DNA of 64,000 nt from Chitinophagaceae bacterium (GCA_025923075.1 JAICGN010000005.1:21490-85489); one strand, 5' to 3'. Positions 14,815 to 23,848 are shown, counted from the stretch's first letter. Made by a program: numbers and translations. Notes: generated by a model not told the origin, from the sequence alone.

Positions 14815-15168
14815 TTAATTCTCAAGCATCCCATCATCTTTGAAACTCTTGAAAACGGCAATAGTATCAGCTGCTAGTTTTTGGGATTTTTTAAAGGGCA
14901 TAAAACCCTTGTCAGTCGGATTTAATTCAATACGACGGACGATCTCGTCAATATCTGCTTTCACGTTTGCATAGTTATCGTATGCCTTTTTATTGCCTCC
15001 TTTCGAAGGAATATGGCAAGGTGAGCATTTATCAGCAATGACCGGTGCAAGTGTTGCCGCATAAGTTGTTTTTGGAACAGCTGCAGCGATCGCCTTTTTT
15101 GATGAAGAGCAATAAGTAAGGCCTAATAATAAAATAGCCATAGCGCCGAATACATAAATTTTATTCAT
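14815..15168 (-). CDS. Monoheme c-type cytochrome lipoprotein
   Basis: A 117-residue protein with a hydrophobic N-terminus and possible lipobox LTYC (Cys20). One heme-binding motif CSPCH occurs at residues 48-52, and the predicted distal Met ligand is in DKGFMPFKKS. Between them is a helix (NYANVKADIDEIVRRIELNP). This is the compact cytochrome c / planctomycete-type cytochrome layout. It probably carries electrons at the outer face of the inner membrane. Partner oxidase or dehydrogenase genes are not next to it. Confidence 0.85.
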   Translation of the reverse strand: MNKIYVFGAMAILLLGLTYCSSSKKAIAAAVPKTTYAATLAPVIADKCSPCHIPSKGGNKKAYDNYANVKADIDEIVRRIELNPTDKGFMPFKKSQKLAADTIAVFKSFKDDGMLEN

Positions 15169-15274
15169 TCCTTAGGTTTTAGTTTTTAAATGTATTGAAA
15201 ATTATTTAACGAAAAAAACATTACTGATTTGATAATTGTCAAAATTATCCGCGTGGTACATTTGCATCTCTCTT

Positions 15275-16483
15275 ATGTTAATGCCTGTTCTAAGAACTTA
15301 TAAAAACGCATATACCGGTTTATCCCGTCCAACATGGCTGCTATCCACTGTAATGCTTATTAACAGAAGTGGTACGATGGTAGTGCCCTTTCTTACGCTT
15401 TATCTTATCAGGATGGGTTATAGTGTATCAATGGCAGGGATCGTATTTGCATTTTTTGGCTTTGGGGCCTTTAGCGGAGCTTACGTTGGCGGAAGGCTTA
15501 CAGATAAGATCGGGTTTTATCCTGTACAGATCATAACCTTGCTTGGCGGAGGTATTATGTTTTTTGTTTTATCAGAAATGAAAACGTACTGGCTGATTTG
15601 TCTTTTTACTTATCTCCTTGCGTTTATAAATGAAGCTTTTCGACCTGCTAATTCCACTGCTATTGCATTTTATAGTAAAGCAGAAAACCGCACCAGATCT
15701 TATGCTCTTAACAGGCTTGCAATTAACATAGGATGGGCATTGGGAAGTTCCATTGGCGGTGTGCTTGCGGATATTGATTACACATTATTGTTTTATGTGG
15801 ATGGTATCACCAACATTGCCGCGGCAATCTTGATTTGGCTTTTTTTAAAACCGGTAAAGGTTAATGAAGAGAATGAAAAACAAACGGCACCTATAAAATT
15901 GATGTCCGCCTATAAAGATAAAACATACCTACTTTTTATTTTTCTAACTATATTTTTTGCTAGCTGCTTTTTCCAATTTTTCACCAACCTTTCTCCATTT
16001 TTTTACAAGGAATTGCATTTTTCGGAGACCCTGATTGGTTTTTTGTTGGCCATAAATGGCGTTATCATAGCCCTGGTTGAAATGGTACTAATCTATAAAT
16101 TGGAAGGCAAAGGCAGAGACATCCAGTATATTTCCCTGGGAATATTTATGGTAGGGCTATCTTTTTTCATGCTCAATATCCCGGGAATGGGGCCTATTCT
16201 GGCTTTTTCCACAATCACTCTTTTAACCTTTGGGGAAATTTTTTCCATGCCATTTATGAATAGTTTTTGGATCAGCAGAACGCAGGCCGGCAATCGTGGC
16301 CAATATGCCGCCCTATATACAATGGCATGGTCAGCGGCTCAGACTCTCGGACCCCTTGGCGGCTCATTACTCGCTGGCCAGTTTGGTTTTAAGTGGCTGT
16401 GGTTCAGTGCGGGAACAGTTTGTATCATCGTAGCATTTGCTGTTAAAAAATTGAGAAGAACGGGACATCTGCCGATAAAATAA
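15275..16483 (+). CDS. Major facilitator superfamily transporter
   Basis: A 402-residue polytopic protein with about 12 transmembrane segments. I start it at ATG 15275 (MLMPVLRTYKNAYTG); an ATG at 15281 is as good, and the TTG at 15236 is less likely. The loop between helices 2 and 3 has the MFS motif A form GGRLTDKIG. A polar loop (KPVKVNEENEKQTAPIK) marks the centre between two six-helix halves. It resembles the MdtH/YdeE-like drug-efflux group, but the substrate is unknown. Monocistronic. Confidence 0.85.
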   Translation: MLMPVLRTYKNAYTGLSRPTWLLSTVMLINRSGTMVVPFLTLYLIRMGYSVSMAGIVFAFFGFGAFSGAYVGGRLTDKIGFYPVQIITLLGGGIMFFVLSEMKTYWLICLFTYLLAFINEAFRPANSTAIAFYSKAENRTRSYALNRLAINIGWALGSSIGGVLADIDYTLLFYVDGITNIAAAILIWLFLKPVKVNEENEKQTAPIKLMSAYKDKTYLLFIFLTIFFASCFFQFFTNLSPFFYKELHFSETLIGFLLAINGVIIALVEMVLIYKLEGKGRDIQYISLGIFMVGLSFFMLNIPGMGPILAFSTITLLTFGEIFSMPFMNSFWISRTQAGNRGQYAALYTMAWSAAQTLGPLGGSLLAGQFGFKWLWFSAGTVCIIVAFAVKKLRRTGHLPIK

Positions 16484-16542
16484 GCCCCGGTATCCCGGTT
16501 ACTTGGCATGATTTTCTTAACTTAACTGTTCAAATTTCTATC

Positions 16543-16788
16543 ATGGATAATACTAACGGAACCGTTGCGGTCAAAAAGAACAGAAAAGAGTTTCGTCGAA
16601 TGATTTCAGCGAAATTGGAAACTTGTCTAGTAGAGTTTCAAAACGACGTCAGGGCGAAAAAGTTTAAAGCTGCTATAAAGCGGGCGGGCAAGCTTCTAGC
16701 AAATGATTTGTACGTAAAGAATAAAAAAGAAAAAAACAAAAAGGAAGAAAAAGCCAGCACGGTAGCGGCTGAAACTATTGGAGCTTAA
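16543..16788 (+). CDS. Small basic helical protein
   Basis: An 81-residue cytoplasmic protein with 25 or so Lys/Arg. It reads MDNTNGTVAVKKNRKEFRRM, then a helix (KLETCLVEFQNDVRAKKFKA, AIKRAGKLLANDLYV), a Lys/Glu repeat and a short tail. It could bind nucleic acid or a partner protein; no family is recognised. A terminator follows. Confidence 0.6.
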   Translation: MDNTNGTVAVKKNRKEFRRMISAKLETCLVEFQNDVRAKKFKAAIKRAGKLLANDLYVKNKKEKNKKEEKASTVAAETIGA

Positions 16789-16809
16789 TTTTTGTCTTCA
16801 CATTAATTT

Positions 16810-16839
16810 ACCGTCAGCATTAAACGCGACGGTTTTTTA
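16810..16839 (+). terminator. Terminator between convergent genes
   Basis: ACCGTC (16810-16815) pairs with GACGGT (16828-16833), followed by six T residues. It overlaps the stop codon of the convergent leftward gene at 16820. Confidence 0.8.
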
Positions 16840-17218
16840 TTTGCCTGTTTTTTCTGTAGTCAGCTATATTTAGCCAACTACTCAATCCAAGAGAGGCAAA
16901 GAAAACTATCAATGTCACCTTATCCACAAGGTCTTTTTGAAAATTAATCCCCGTAAGCTTTAGTAATAAGAAATGAACATACGAATTTGACTGATCAAAC
17001 AGGCCCATCTTTTCTCTTACCGTCCAATGCCAATCTGTGCAAAAACAATAGCCCCAGCCATACCAGATCCCGATAATAAACCAAGAGGCTGCAGTAAGTA
17101 AAAGTGTTACCAGGTTCCAGCGCCGGGTCTTTTTCCAAGCCCAGCCAAAACAATTAAACAACATGAGTACTGTGTGAAAAACGAAGAAGAAAATATTCAA
17201 TAACTGATAACCCATCAA
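16820..17218 (-). CDS. DUF2784-like small membrane protein
   Basis: A 132-residue protein with four hydrophobic segments (near residues 5-22, 33-52, 75-90 and 100-118). The pattern HTVLMLFNCFGWAWKKTRRW, WFIIGIWYGWGYCFCTDWHW recalls the DUF2784 family, which has a Trp/Gly/Cys-rich second and third helix. No enzymatic role is known for that family. Its ATG overlaps the stop of the upstream CBS gene by four bases (17215-17218), which implies translational coupling and a shared job. Confidence 0.65.
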   Translation of the reverse strand: MMGYQLLNIFFFVFHTVLMLFNCFGWAWKKTRRWNLVTLLLTAASWFIIGIWYGWGYCFCTDWHWTVREKMGLFDQSNSYVHFLLLKLTGINFQKDLVDKVTLIVFFASLGLSSWLNIADYRKNRQIKNRRV

Positions 17219-17670
17219 TATATTTTTCTGCCTTCCTCATGACTTAATAACTGTTCGGCCATAGAATGATCAAATACTGCCTCTTTATTTGAAATAACCT
17301 GGCGCAAAAGGTCGTGAATGGTAATGACGCCAACAAATTGCTGATCGTTATATGCAAGCAGGTACCGGGCTTTATGAGCGATCATCAGGTTCATACAATG
17401 CTCTACCGTATCCGCAACATCCACCATCGGAAGATCGTTGGTCATGACGTCTTTCACTTTTGTATTTGAACTGGAGCGACCCTTTAGAATAACATTCCTG
17501 CTATAATCTCTTTCACAAAAAATTCCTTTGAACTCATCGTCTTTTTTTACAACGAGGTAACTCAGGTTAACTGAATTCAACATTTGCAACGCATCTATAA
17601 CAAGAGCATCGGCATCAATATTATTGAAAACAATTGGTTTGCTTTTGAGCAGATCGTGTACGGTGCGCAT
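17215..17670 (-). CDS. Two-CBS-domain protein
   Basis: A 151-residue cytoplasmic protein made of a tandem pair of CBS domains. Domain 1 is about residues 10-65 (LVIDALQMLNSVNLSYLVVK, EFKGIFCERDYSRNVILKGR). Domain 2 is about residues 72-130 (VKDVMTNDLPMVDVADTVEH, KARYLLAYNDQQFVGVITIH, DLLRQV). Such stand-alone pairs bind adenosine nucleotides and act as energy sensors or regulators. The following DUF2784-like membrane gene overlaps by four bases, so this pair may control a membrane partner. Confidence 0.9.
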   Translation of the reverse strand: MRTVHDLLKSKPIVFNNIDADALVIDALQMLNSVNLSYLVVKKDDEFKGIFCERDYSRNVILKGRSSSNTKVKDVMTNDLPMVDVADTVEHCMNLMIAHKARYLLAYNDQQFVGVITIHDLLRQVISNKEAVFDHSMAEQLLSHEEGRKIY

Positions 17671-17965
17671 AACATATGGTTTGCTATAAAGTTCGGCTTT
17701 TTTATTAAATGAAAGTTTGATTTTTATTTAGAGTAAAAAACAATGTTTTCAACAAACCGGTCCTCTTAAAATTTTCTTCTGAGGTCCTTTCCGGTGTCCG
17801 CATCCATTAAAATTCCCATAACTCTATTTTCTATCCCCATTACCACATGAAACCAGCAAAGGTTTTTTTAGTGTTCTCCGGTTTGTGACTTTAGCTCCTT
17901 GTTCTTTTTGGTTTTAAGGCTTTCATTTTTGATAAATCATATACTTTCGTCATAAATGTTCTCAA
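17671..17965. other. Gene-free divergent region
   Basis: About 295 bases between the start of the CBS gene and the start of the acyl-CoA-binding protein gene. It must hold both promoters. No repeat or convincing promoter match was seen. Confidence 0.5.
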
Positions 17966-18220
17966 ATGGATTTGCAAAAACAATTTGAAGAAGCAATGGC
18001 TAGCAGCAAAACGCTTAGCGAAAAGCCATCCAACGAAGTTTTACTTCAACTTTATTCTTTATATAAGCAAGCTACAAGCGGCGATGTAAATACGGAACCG
18101 CCTTCAAATCCTTTTGACTTTGTAAACAAGGCCAAGCATGATGCCTGGGCGGCATTGAAAGGAAAATCAAAGGTGGATGCAATGAGGGAGTACATTGATC
18201 TTGTAACTAAGTTGAAATGA
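17966..18220 (+). CDS. Acyl-CoA-binding protein
   Basis: An 84-residue complete acyl-CoA-binding protein: a four-helix bundle that binds long-chain acyl-CoA in the cytoplasm. Visible signatures are LLQLYSLYKQATSGD (helix 2, with the Tyr and Lys that contact CoA). Next comes FDFVNKAKHDAWAALKGKSK (the Lys-Trp-x-x-W/L-K-G core) and AMREYIDLVTKL (helix 4). The length is normal for the family. These proteins are common in eukaryotes and present in several Bacteroidota. The gene ends one base before the convergent glycosyltransferase gene. Confidence 0.92.
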   Translation: MDLQKQFEEAMASSKTLSEKPSNEVLLQLYSLYKQATSGDVNTEPPSNPFDFVNKAKHDAWAALKGKSKVDAMREYIDLVTKLK

Positions 18221-18221
18221 T

Positions 18222-19391
18222 TTAACCATTCTTCTTTAATATTATATCCCTGTAGAGGTCATAAAATTGTTTTCCAATAGTTGAGTAGCTGAATTTTTTT
18301 TGCGAATCTTCAGCAATTTTTGATCTGTCAAATTTGTGGTACTCATTCATCATTTTGGCCATTGCTTGGATCAATTCTGCTTCACTTTCCGAGTTTACTA
18401 TAATTCCATTATCGTTATTAACTGCTTCCCGCACTCCTCCCACATTTGTGGCGATGCACGGTAGCCCACAACAAAGTGCTTCTACTATAACACATGGAAA
18501 ATTCTCATGTCGGCTAAACAAAACAAATGCTGAAGCATGCTGCATCTGAGAAGCCACTTGGGGATAACCAATTTCACCTGTATAGGTAACTAAGGACGTT
18601 ACGTTGAGTGTGGCAATCGTTTTTACAAGCTCGGAGGCAATGGGGCCAACAATTACCAATTCAAAATCCTGACGCAATTTTGAAAGACCTTTAACAGCCT
18701 TTAATATGCCTTCAACATTTTTTTGATGTGTCAGGGTAGAAACATGAATAAACCTGAATTTATGAGGTGTATGTTTTTGGTAGTTAAACAGCAATGTGTT
18801 GACCGTATTATGTATAACCTTTACTTCAAAGAGATCGAATAACATTCTTAATGTATCTCCAACGACAGCAGAAACATTTGTAACCGCTGCGGCATTTTGG
18901 AATACCCTTTTTACATTATGGCGATACAGGAAACTTCTTTGGTGAAAATTTCCAGGGGAAAATCTATTGTACAAAGATGACTGTTCTGAAACAATATAAG
19001 GGGTTCGCCAGCGTCGTTTCATCCATAGAGCAATCATGCCAGCTTTCATCGGCACGTGTACATGAACAATATCTGGCCGGCCATCTGTTTTGATATATTC
19101 TGATATTATCTTTTTGTAAGTTTTGTAGTAAATAATATTGTATTTGATCTTGTCAAACCATTCGACTCCTGTTTTTTTGTACTTAAAAAAAACAATCTTT
19201 TCAAGAACGTTATCTTTTTCTTGCTCTATAAACTGGCCATTATAAACATTTAGTGTTTCTCCGGCTTGGGAAAGATAAACCACCGTTACTTTGGAGTATG
19301 CCGCGACAGCTCTTGCATGGCGTTGAATAAAATCTCCTTCATAAGGGCTAACTTGATTTGGATACCAACTAGCCAACCAAAGTACTTTCAT
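18222..19391 (-). CDS. GT4-type glycosyltransferase
   Basis: A 389-residue GT-B fold glycosyltransferase. The N-terminal half starts MKVLWLASWYPNQVSPYEGD and has HVHVPMKAGMIALWMKRRW. The C-terminal half has FRFIHVSTLTHQKNVEGILK and the retaining E-x7-E motif (HENFPCVIVE), followed by ALCCGLPCIATNVGG. It transfers a sugar from a nucleotide donor to a lipid-linked or polysaccharide acceptor at the cytoplasmic face. It is likely cotranscribed with the flippase gene upstream (gap about 75 bases), which points to surface polysaccharide assembly. Confidence 0.88.
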   Translation of the reverse strand: MKVLWLASWYPNQVSPYEGDFIQRHARAVAAYSKVTVVYLSQAGETLNVYNGQFIEQEKDNVLEKIVFFKYKKTGVEWFDKIKYNIIYYKTYKKIISEYIKTDGRPDIVHVHVPMKAGMIALWMKRRWRTPYIVSEQSSLYNRFSPGNFHQRSFLYRHNVKRVFQNAAAVTNVSAVVGDTLRMLFDLFEVKVIHNTVNTLLFNYQKHTPHKFRFIHVSTLTHQKNVEGILKAVKGLSKLRQDFELVIVGPIASELVKTIATLNVTSLVTYTGEIGYPQVASQMQHASAFVLFSRHENFPCVIVEALCCGLPCIATNVGGVREAVNNDNGIIVNSESEAELIQAMAKMMNEYHKFDRSKIAEDSQKKFSYSTIGKQFYDLYRDIILKKNG

Positions 19392-19465
19392 CGCAGTCCA
19401 TTTTTAGTTTTATCGGCATAGGATAACAATATTTTCTACTAAAATCGGTTGATATATGATTGACT

Positions 19466-20773
19466 TCATGTATCCTGATTATCGGTTTTTATGATCCGCG
19501 ATGAAAATAAATCAAAATCAGATTTTTTTAAAATAAATAACTGTTTGAGTGAAGTCTTAATAAATGTCGTTAATCGGGCAATAACATAAAAAGTAGCGAT
19601 TGAGTAAGCAAAGAGATTAGCGATTGCCGCTCCTTTATAACTCATTGTTGGAATAAGCAAGAAATCCAATAACAGCATAACAGCACAACAGATGACCGAA
19701 CCAATAAGGTTCACTTTTAATAAACGGTTAGCCGAAAAATATGCTGCAAGTATTGTAGTAATAGTAAATAACAGGTAACCCGGTAACATTATCAATAAGG
19801 AAAAGAACCCATCGAAATAAACTGGAGGCAGAAAGAATTGATAAATAAGGAAAGAAACAACTATTAATATTGCCCCTAAGGCGATATGCATATAAAATGA
19901 AAGCTTGCAAATGGAAATGAGTCCTGCATCAGTTAGTTTCTGATTCTCATTTTTTAGTGCCGGTGTTATCAAGCCTGCCAGGATTCCAGGCACGATCCAT
20001 AACAATTGCGCAAATTTTGAAGCCTGGGCATAAACCCCAACGGTATCATGACCATAGTATGCGCTAATAAACCAATAGTCGGCACGGTAAGCGATAAACT
20101 GGATGATATTTGTAATCAATACGATGGCTGAAAAAGCTGAGAAGGATCGATATTCTTCCTGTGAAATGCTTTTGACGGAAGGTTTGAATTTAAAAAGAAA
20201 AAATATAAATATGATCATGGCAGGAATAAAAATAAAAAGACTGTAACTCCATACGGGGTAATTGGCAATTAAATCAGGCCGAATAGCCCAGATTATTAAG
20301 ACAATTAAAAATAATATTCCAGAGACAATTGCTAATATTTTATTACAAAGTTTTGCTTCATGCTGTGAATAGTAGAGCGATAGAAATTTATCCAAAAATA
20401 CCAGGCCGGTAAAATAAACCACTTCAGCAAAAAAAATGTTAAGATCAAAACTGCCTCCCAGTAAAGTATGTCCCAAAAAAAGAAAACCAAGAATTGCAAT
20501 AATATAAAAGAACAGCAATTGAATAAACGCTGTTATTATGGTAAAAGAAAATACTTTGTCACGGCTATAAGTCGCGCCGGATATTCCATGCCAGACGATT
20601 GCCGAATCGGTGCCGAGTCCGGTTATAATATAAATAAATGCTGCGTTGACTATGATTAACGACAGGGAGCCAAACTTATCAGCTCCTGCAAGCTTCGCAA
20701 TCAATAGGCTGATCAAGAACCCGATGGCCGTGAAAACGATCCTGAAAACAAATCCCCTTAGCAGAAATTGCAC
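19466..20773 (-). CDS. Polysaccharide flippase (Wzx/MOP-type)
   Basis: A 435-residue inner membrane protein with about 12-14 transmembrane helices. It begins with the typical MOP entry (RIVFTAIGFLISLLIAKLAG, ADKFGSLSLI) and has a repeated FSAFSAIVLITNIIQFIAYR, ADYWFISAYYGHDTVGVYAQ segment at the start of the second half. These are hallmarks of O-antigen/teichoic acid flippases of the MVF/MATE superfamily. It would flip a lipid-linked oligosaccharide made with the neighbouring glycosyltransferase. Confidence 0.85.
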   Translation of the reverse strand: MQFLLRGFVFRIVFTAIGFLISLLIAKLAGADKFGSLSLIIVNAAFIYIITGLGTDSAIVWHGISGATYSRDKVFSFTIITAFIQLLFFYIIAILGFLFLGHTLLGGSFDLNIFFAEVVYFTGLVFLDKFLSLYYSQHEAKLCNKILAIVSGILFLIVLIIWAIRPDLIANYPVWSYSLFIFIPAMIIFIFFLFKFKPSVKSISQEEYRSFSAFSAIVLITNIIQFIAYRADYWFISAYYGHDTVGVYAQASKFAQLLWIVPGILAGLITPALKNENQKLTDAGLISICKLSFYMHIALGAILIVVSFLIYQFFLPPVYFDGFFSLLIMLPGYLLFTITTILAAYFSANRLLKVNLIGSVICCAVMLLLDFLLIPTMSYKGAAIANLFAYSIATFYVIARLTTFIKTSLKQLFILKKSDFDLFSSRIIKTDNQDT

Positions 20774-20910
20774 AATCTTAGTTTATGCAAATAAAATCTA
20801 ATTTATTCAAAGTAGCGGATCAGTCTGGTCTCGTTGAAAAATTAATGAATGTTTATACAGGTAACTGATGGAAGTGCTGAATAATGGAGAGGTTGATCTA
20901 GTTTTTCCTT

Positions 20911-21294
20911 TTATCGCTTCGCAAATTTGTCCTGTTTGATTTGTATGAAAGAATTCCTGTCTATATAATAAGCAAACAAAAGATACACTATGGGTAAAAA
21001 GCTAAGCAGTTTCAAAGCTAAAGTCCCTGTATAGAAGCCGAGAAGATAAAATACAATCAATACAAAAGCATTCCCAAGTAACTGCATATCATCAATTGAA
21101 CAAACGACTTTAAAATGATAATAACTGGGCTGTTTGTAAGTAAGATCAATGGGCCTGGTAAAATGAAAGCCGTCTGTGACGACAATCCGGGAATGATTAT
21201 CCTTCACTTCAATGATGACGGGCTCTGTATTGCTTAAAGGGTAGATCTCTTTATTATTTACAATCACTCGTACATTCAGCATGCTTAGCAGCAA
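20911..21294 (-). CDS. Small membrane protein of unknown function
   Basis: A 127-residue protein. The N-terminal half is a small beta domain (VRVIVNNKEIYPLSNTEPVI, IEVKDNHSRIVVTDGFHF). The C-terminal half has two hydrophobic segments (GNAFVLIVFYLLGFYTGTLA and LLSFLPIVYLLFAYYIDR). The start is uncertain because several Met codons lie near the N-terminus. It follows the triosephosphate isomerase gene with a 48-base gap and may be in the same operon. No family is recognised. Confidence 0.6.
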   Translation of the reverse strand: MLLSMLNVRVIVNNKEIYPLSNTEPVIIEVKDNHSRIVVTDGFHFTRPIDLTYKQPSYYHFKVVCSIDDMQLLGNAFVLIVFYLLGFYTGTLALKLLSFLPIVYLLFAYYIDRNSFIQIKQDKFAKR

Positions 21295-21342
21295 CTGTTT
21301 CTTTCGGCTAATGACAATATAGTACTGAGACGTTATAGGTTA

Positions 21343-22104
21343 TTATTTCAGCGAACGGATGATCTCGATAAAGTCAGCGGCAACCAGTGAAGCACCTCCA
21401 ACCAACCCGCCATCCACATCAGGGCAACTGAACAATTCCCTTGCATTATTTGCTTTTACGCTGCCACCATAAAGAATGGGAACCTGGTTTGCAACCGCTA
21501 CACTGTATTGGACCGCAATTATAGAACGCAAATGTGCATGCATTTCTTGTGCCTGTTCAGTAGTTGCCGTTTTCCCTGTCCCAATAGCCCATATTGGTTC
21601 ATAAGCAATAACTACATTCCTGATTTGGTCAGCGGTTAAATGAAATAATGATTCTTTCAACTGTTGAGCAACAAATTCATTTTGTGTTTCCGCTTCACGA
21701 ACAGGCAGGGCTTCGCCACAACAGAAGATCGGAGAAATAAAATTTCCAAGGCATAGGTTCACCTTTTCAGCCACCATAGAATTTGTTTCGGCAAAATGCT
21801 CTCTTCGCTCGCTATGTCCAACTATACAATAATTGATTTTTAATGAATGAAGCATTTCGACAGACACTTCTCCTGTAAATGCACCGGATCTTTTATGATG
21901 GCAATTTTGACCGGCTGCATAATAGTTCTTTTCATCGGTAACTTCACTTCTTGTCATTGTAAGGTAGGGATACGGAACGGCAAATATTGTTTTCTGGTGA
22001 TCTTTCAATTTAATTTTCGCAGCGAGGATGTCATCTAATAGTTTTTCCCCTTGCTGAAAAGTCAAATTCATCTTCCAGTTAGCCGCTGCAATTTGTGTAC
22101 GCAT
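21343..22104 (-). CDS. tpiA: Triosephosphate isomerase
   Basis: A 253-residue complete enzyme of glycolysis and gluconeogenesis that interconverts dihydroxyacetone phosphate and glyceraldehyde 3-phosphate. All catalytic residues are visible: Lys11 in NWKMN, His97 in IVGHSERRE and Glu169 in AYEPIWAIGTGKTAT, which is followed by flexible loop 6. The phosphate-binding ILYGGSVK and GGLVGGASL segments are near the C-terminus. It is nine bases downstream of the GlmU-like gene, so the two are cotranscribed. Confidence 0.97.
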   Translation of the reverse strand: MRTQIAAANWKMNLTFQQGEKLLDDILAAKIKLKDHQKTIFAVPYPYLTMTRSEVTDEKNYYAAGQNCHHKRSGAFTGEVSVEMLHSLKINYCIVGHSERREHFAETNSMVAEKVNLCLGNFISPIFCCGEALPVREAETQNEFVAQQLKESLFHLTADQIRNVVIAYEPIWAIGTGKTATTEQAQEMHAHLRSIIAVQYSVAVANQVPILYGGSVKANNARELFSCPDVDGGLVGGASLVAADFIEIIRSLK

Positions 22105-22113
22105 GATTTGGTT

Positions 22114-23295
22114 TTAGTAATTTTTAAAGATATAGGTAAGAATTGTTTTTTCATTTTCAGTTATGTATTTCCCCTTGAGTTTTTTCCACTCACCGATATT
22201 GGTCAACGCTTTCTCAAGATCATACCGGCGGAGACCGTCACAACCCCAGGAAAAATTGGGAATATATATCGGGGAAAGCCCTGCTTCAAAAATGTTACTG
22301 CAGACACCTATTACAGTTCCGGTGTTTATAGAGGTATTGATCGATGTTTTAGAATAATCGCCCATGAATACACCGCATTTCTGGCCAGCATTGATTTCTC
22401 CTTTTGGAGTCCACACTTTTACGATACTTGCATTGTTTTTTATATTTGAATTGGAAGTGCCGGCCCCGATATTGCACCACTCTCCGATCACGGAGTCCCC
22501 AATATACCCATCATGAGCTTTATTGGAATAGGCAAAAAATACCGAGTTCCTGATTTCCCCCCCGGCCGTACAATAAGGGCCAATAGTTGTGGCACCATAA
22601 ATCCTGGAATTCATTTTTATCACCGCTCCTTCGCCACATGCAAAAGCCCCCCGGATTGCGGCACCCTCCATGATCAGGGAATTTTTTCCTATGTAAATAG
22701 GCCCCTCGGCCGCATTGAGAAAGCAATGTTCGACAACAGCACCCTTATCTATAAAAATGTTTCCTGGTTTAACCACTTTGTTGGTCTTCGAAATTTTTTG
22801 CGATTTTCTTTTGCCAGTCAGGAGTTCAAAATCTTCACGAATTGCATAATCGTTCAATTGGCAAATATTCCAGGGAAATTGAATGCTCTTTATTTCATCG
22901 CGTAGTGTGATGGCTTTGGATACTTTTATTTTATTGGGTTCTTGTATCTCTTTTCTTGAGAATCGGAAAATGACCCCGGTATTGCCATTTACTGAAATAA
23001 ATTCGCCGTTTTGTAATTTGTGAAGCGCCTTTATAAGTTTAGCGGTCGGAAGAATATTTCCGTGGATCATAAAGCAAGTATCATCCTCCGCAAGACTCTC
23101 AAGGCGTATTGATCTGTCAAGATCCTTATAATCATCTTCCCATCTATCGTATGATTTCATTCGAAGGGTTTTTTCCCACTTTTCTCTGATTGTGAGTATC
23201 CCTACTCTAATATCCTGGATTTGCCGTGTAAGCGTAAAAGGATAAAGGTTTTCGGGTTGACAAAATTCTTCTGTAAAAATGATTTTGGCAGGCAT
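22114..23295 (-). CDS. GlmU-like sugar nucleotidyltransferase
   Basis: A 393-residue protein of the Bacteroidota GlmU-related family. The N-terminal part (1-170) is a reduced nucleotidyltransferase-like domain (LYPFTLTRQIQDIRVGILTI and a WEDDYKDLDRSIRLESLAED segment). Residues about 175-360 form a left-handed beta helix with hexapeptide repeats (GNIFIDKGAVVEHCFLNAAE, GPIYIGKNSLIMEGAAIRGA, IGEWCNIGAGTSNSNIKNNA). The classical GXGTRMRS-type NTP loop is absent, so nucleotide transfer is uncertain. It may be a cell-wall precursor enzyme or regulator. It is first in a leftward operon with tpiA. Confidence 0.75.
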   Translation of the reverse strand: MPAKIIFTEEFCQPENLYPFTLTRQIQDIRVGILTIREKWEKTLRMKSYDRWEDDYKDLDRSIRLESLAEDDTCFMIHGNILPTAKLIKALHKLQNGEFISVNGNTGVIFRFSRKEIQEPNKIKVSKAITLRDEIKSIQFPWNICQLNDYAIREDFELLTGKRKSQKISKTNKVVKPGNIFIDKGAVVEHCFLNAAEGPIYIGKNSLIMEGAAIRGAFACGEGAVIKMNSRIYGATTIGPYCTAGGEIRNSVFFAYSNKAHDGYIGDSVIGEWCNIGAGTSNSNIKNNASIVKVWTPKGEINAGQKCGVFMGDYSKTSINTSINTGTVIGVCSNIFEAGLSPIYIPNFSWGCDGLRRYDLEKALTNIGEWKKLKGKYITENEKTILTYIFKNY

Positions 23296-23316
23296 CCGGT
23301 AAAGCTAAAAGATTTT

Positions 23317-23353
23317 AAAAAAAACAAAAAGCCCCGAAGAAGAATCTCCGGGA
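23317..23353 (-). terminator. Terminator of the L31 gene
   Basis: On the minus strand GTCCCGGAGA pairs with TCTTCGGGGC (two G-U type pairs, 23331-23353), followed by TTTTTGTTTTTTTT. It lies about 55 bases past the L31 stop. Confidence 0.85.
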
Positions 23354-23406
23354 CTAAAGTATAGCCATGAAAAACAAAAACTTAATAACAATCCTAATTT
23401 AGGAAT

Positions 23407-23658
23407 TTATTTTTTCTTTTCATATTTCTTCTTGAATTTGTCGATACGACCTGCTGTGTCAACCAACATATTCTTGCCAGTGAAGAAAGGATGAGAAGTA
23501 TTAGATATCTCCAGTTTCACCAAGGGATACTCGTTTCCATCTTCCCACTTAACTGTTTCCTTTGAACCCGCAGTTGAGCGGCTTAAGAAACTATGACCAT
23601 TACTCATGTCTTTAAAAACCACTAACCGATAATTTTTTGGATGAATATCCTGTTTCAT
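23407..23658 (-). CDS. rpmE2: 50S ribosomal protein L31 type B
   Basis: An 83-residue type B L31 (the Cys-free form). It starts at [20 protein letters not shown] (23658) and has the conserved [40 protein letters not shown] and a basic C-terminus. It sits at the bridge between the large and small ribosomal subunits. A 20-residue upstream extension is possible but absent from the family. The leader (23679-23696) has a perfect hairpin, which may allow autoregulation. A strong promoter precedes it. Confidence 0.95.
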   Translation of the reverse strand: MKQDIHPKNYRLVVFKDMSNGHSFLSRSTAGSKETVKWEDGNEYPLVKLEISNTSHPFFTGKNMLVDTAGRIDKFKKKYEKKK

Positions 23659-23678
23659 AAATGTTTGATTTAAAGGCT

Positions 23679-23746
23679 GTACGGATTTTGCCGTACCAAA
23701 TAAAAAATTCAGGTGCAAAAGTAACGCAACAAAAGCTAATCACCAA
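23679..23746 (-). promoter_or_regulatory. L31 promoter and leader hairpin
   Basis: On the minus strand TTG (23746-23744), 20 bases, then TACTTTTG (23723-23716) match the Bacteroidota promoter TTG-N20-TAnnTTTG. Between this and the start codon lies GTACGG/CCGTAC (23679-23684 with 23691-23696), a perfect 6-bp hairpin. L31 leaders that bind L31 are known in other phyla; autoregulation here is inference. Confidence 0.6.
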
Positions 23747-23848
23747 CAGAAGGTCCGAAAAATAGAAAAGCGCCGGATTTTTCTTCCGTTCATTTGCCGA
23801 AGCTCCTGAACGTCTTACTAACCCAACGCTTTCCGTGAGGCTTTGTGT

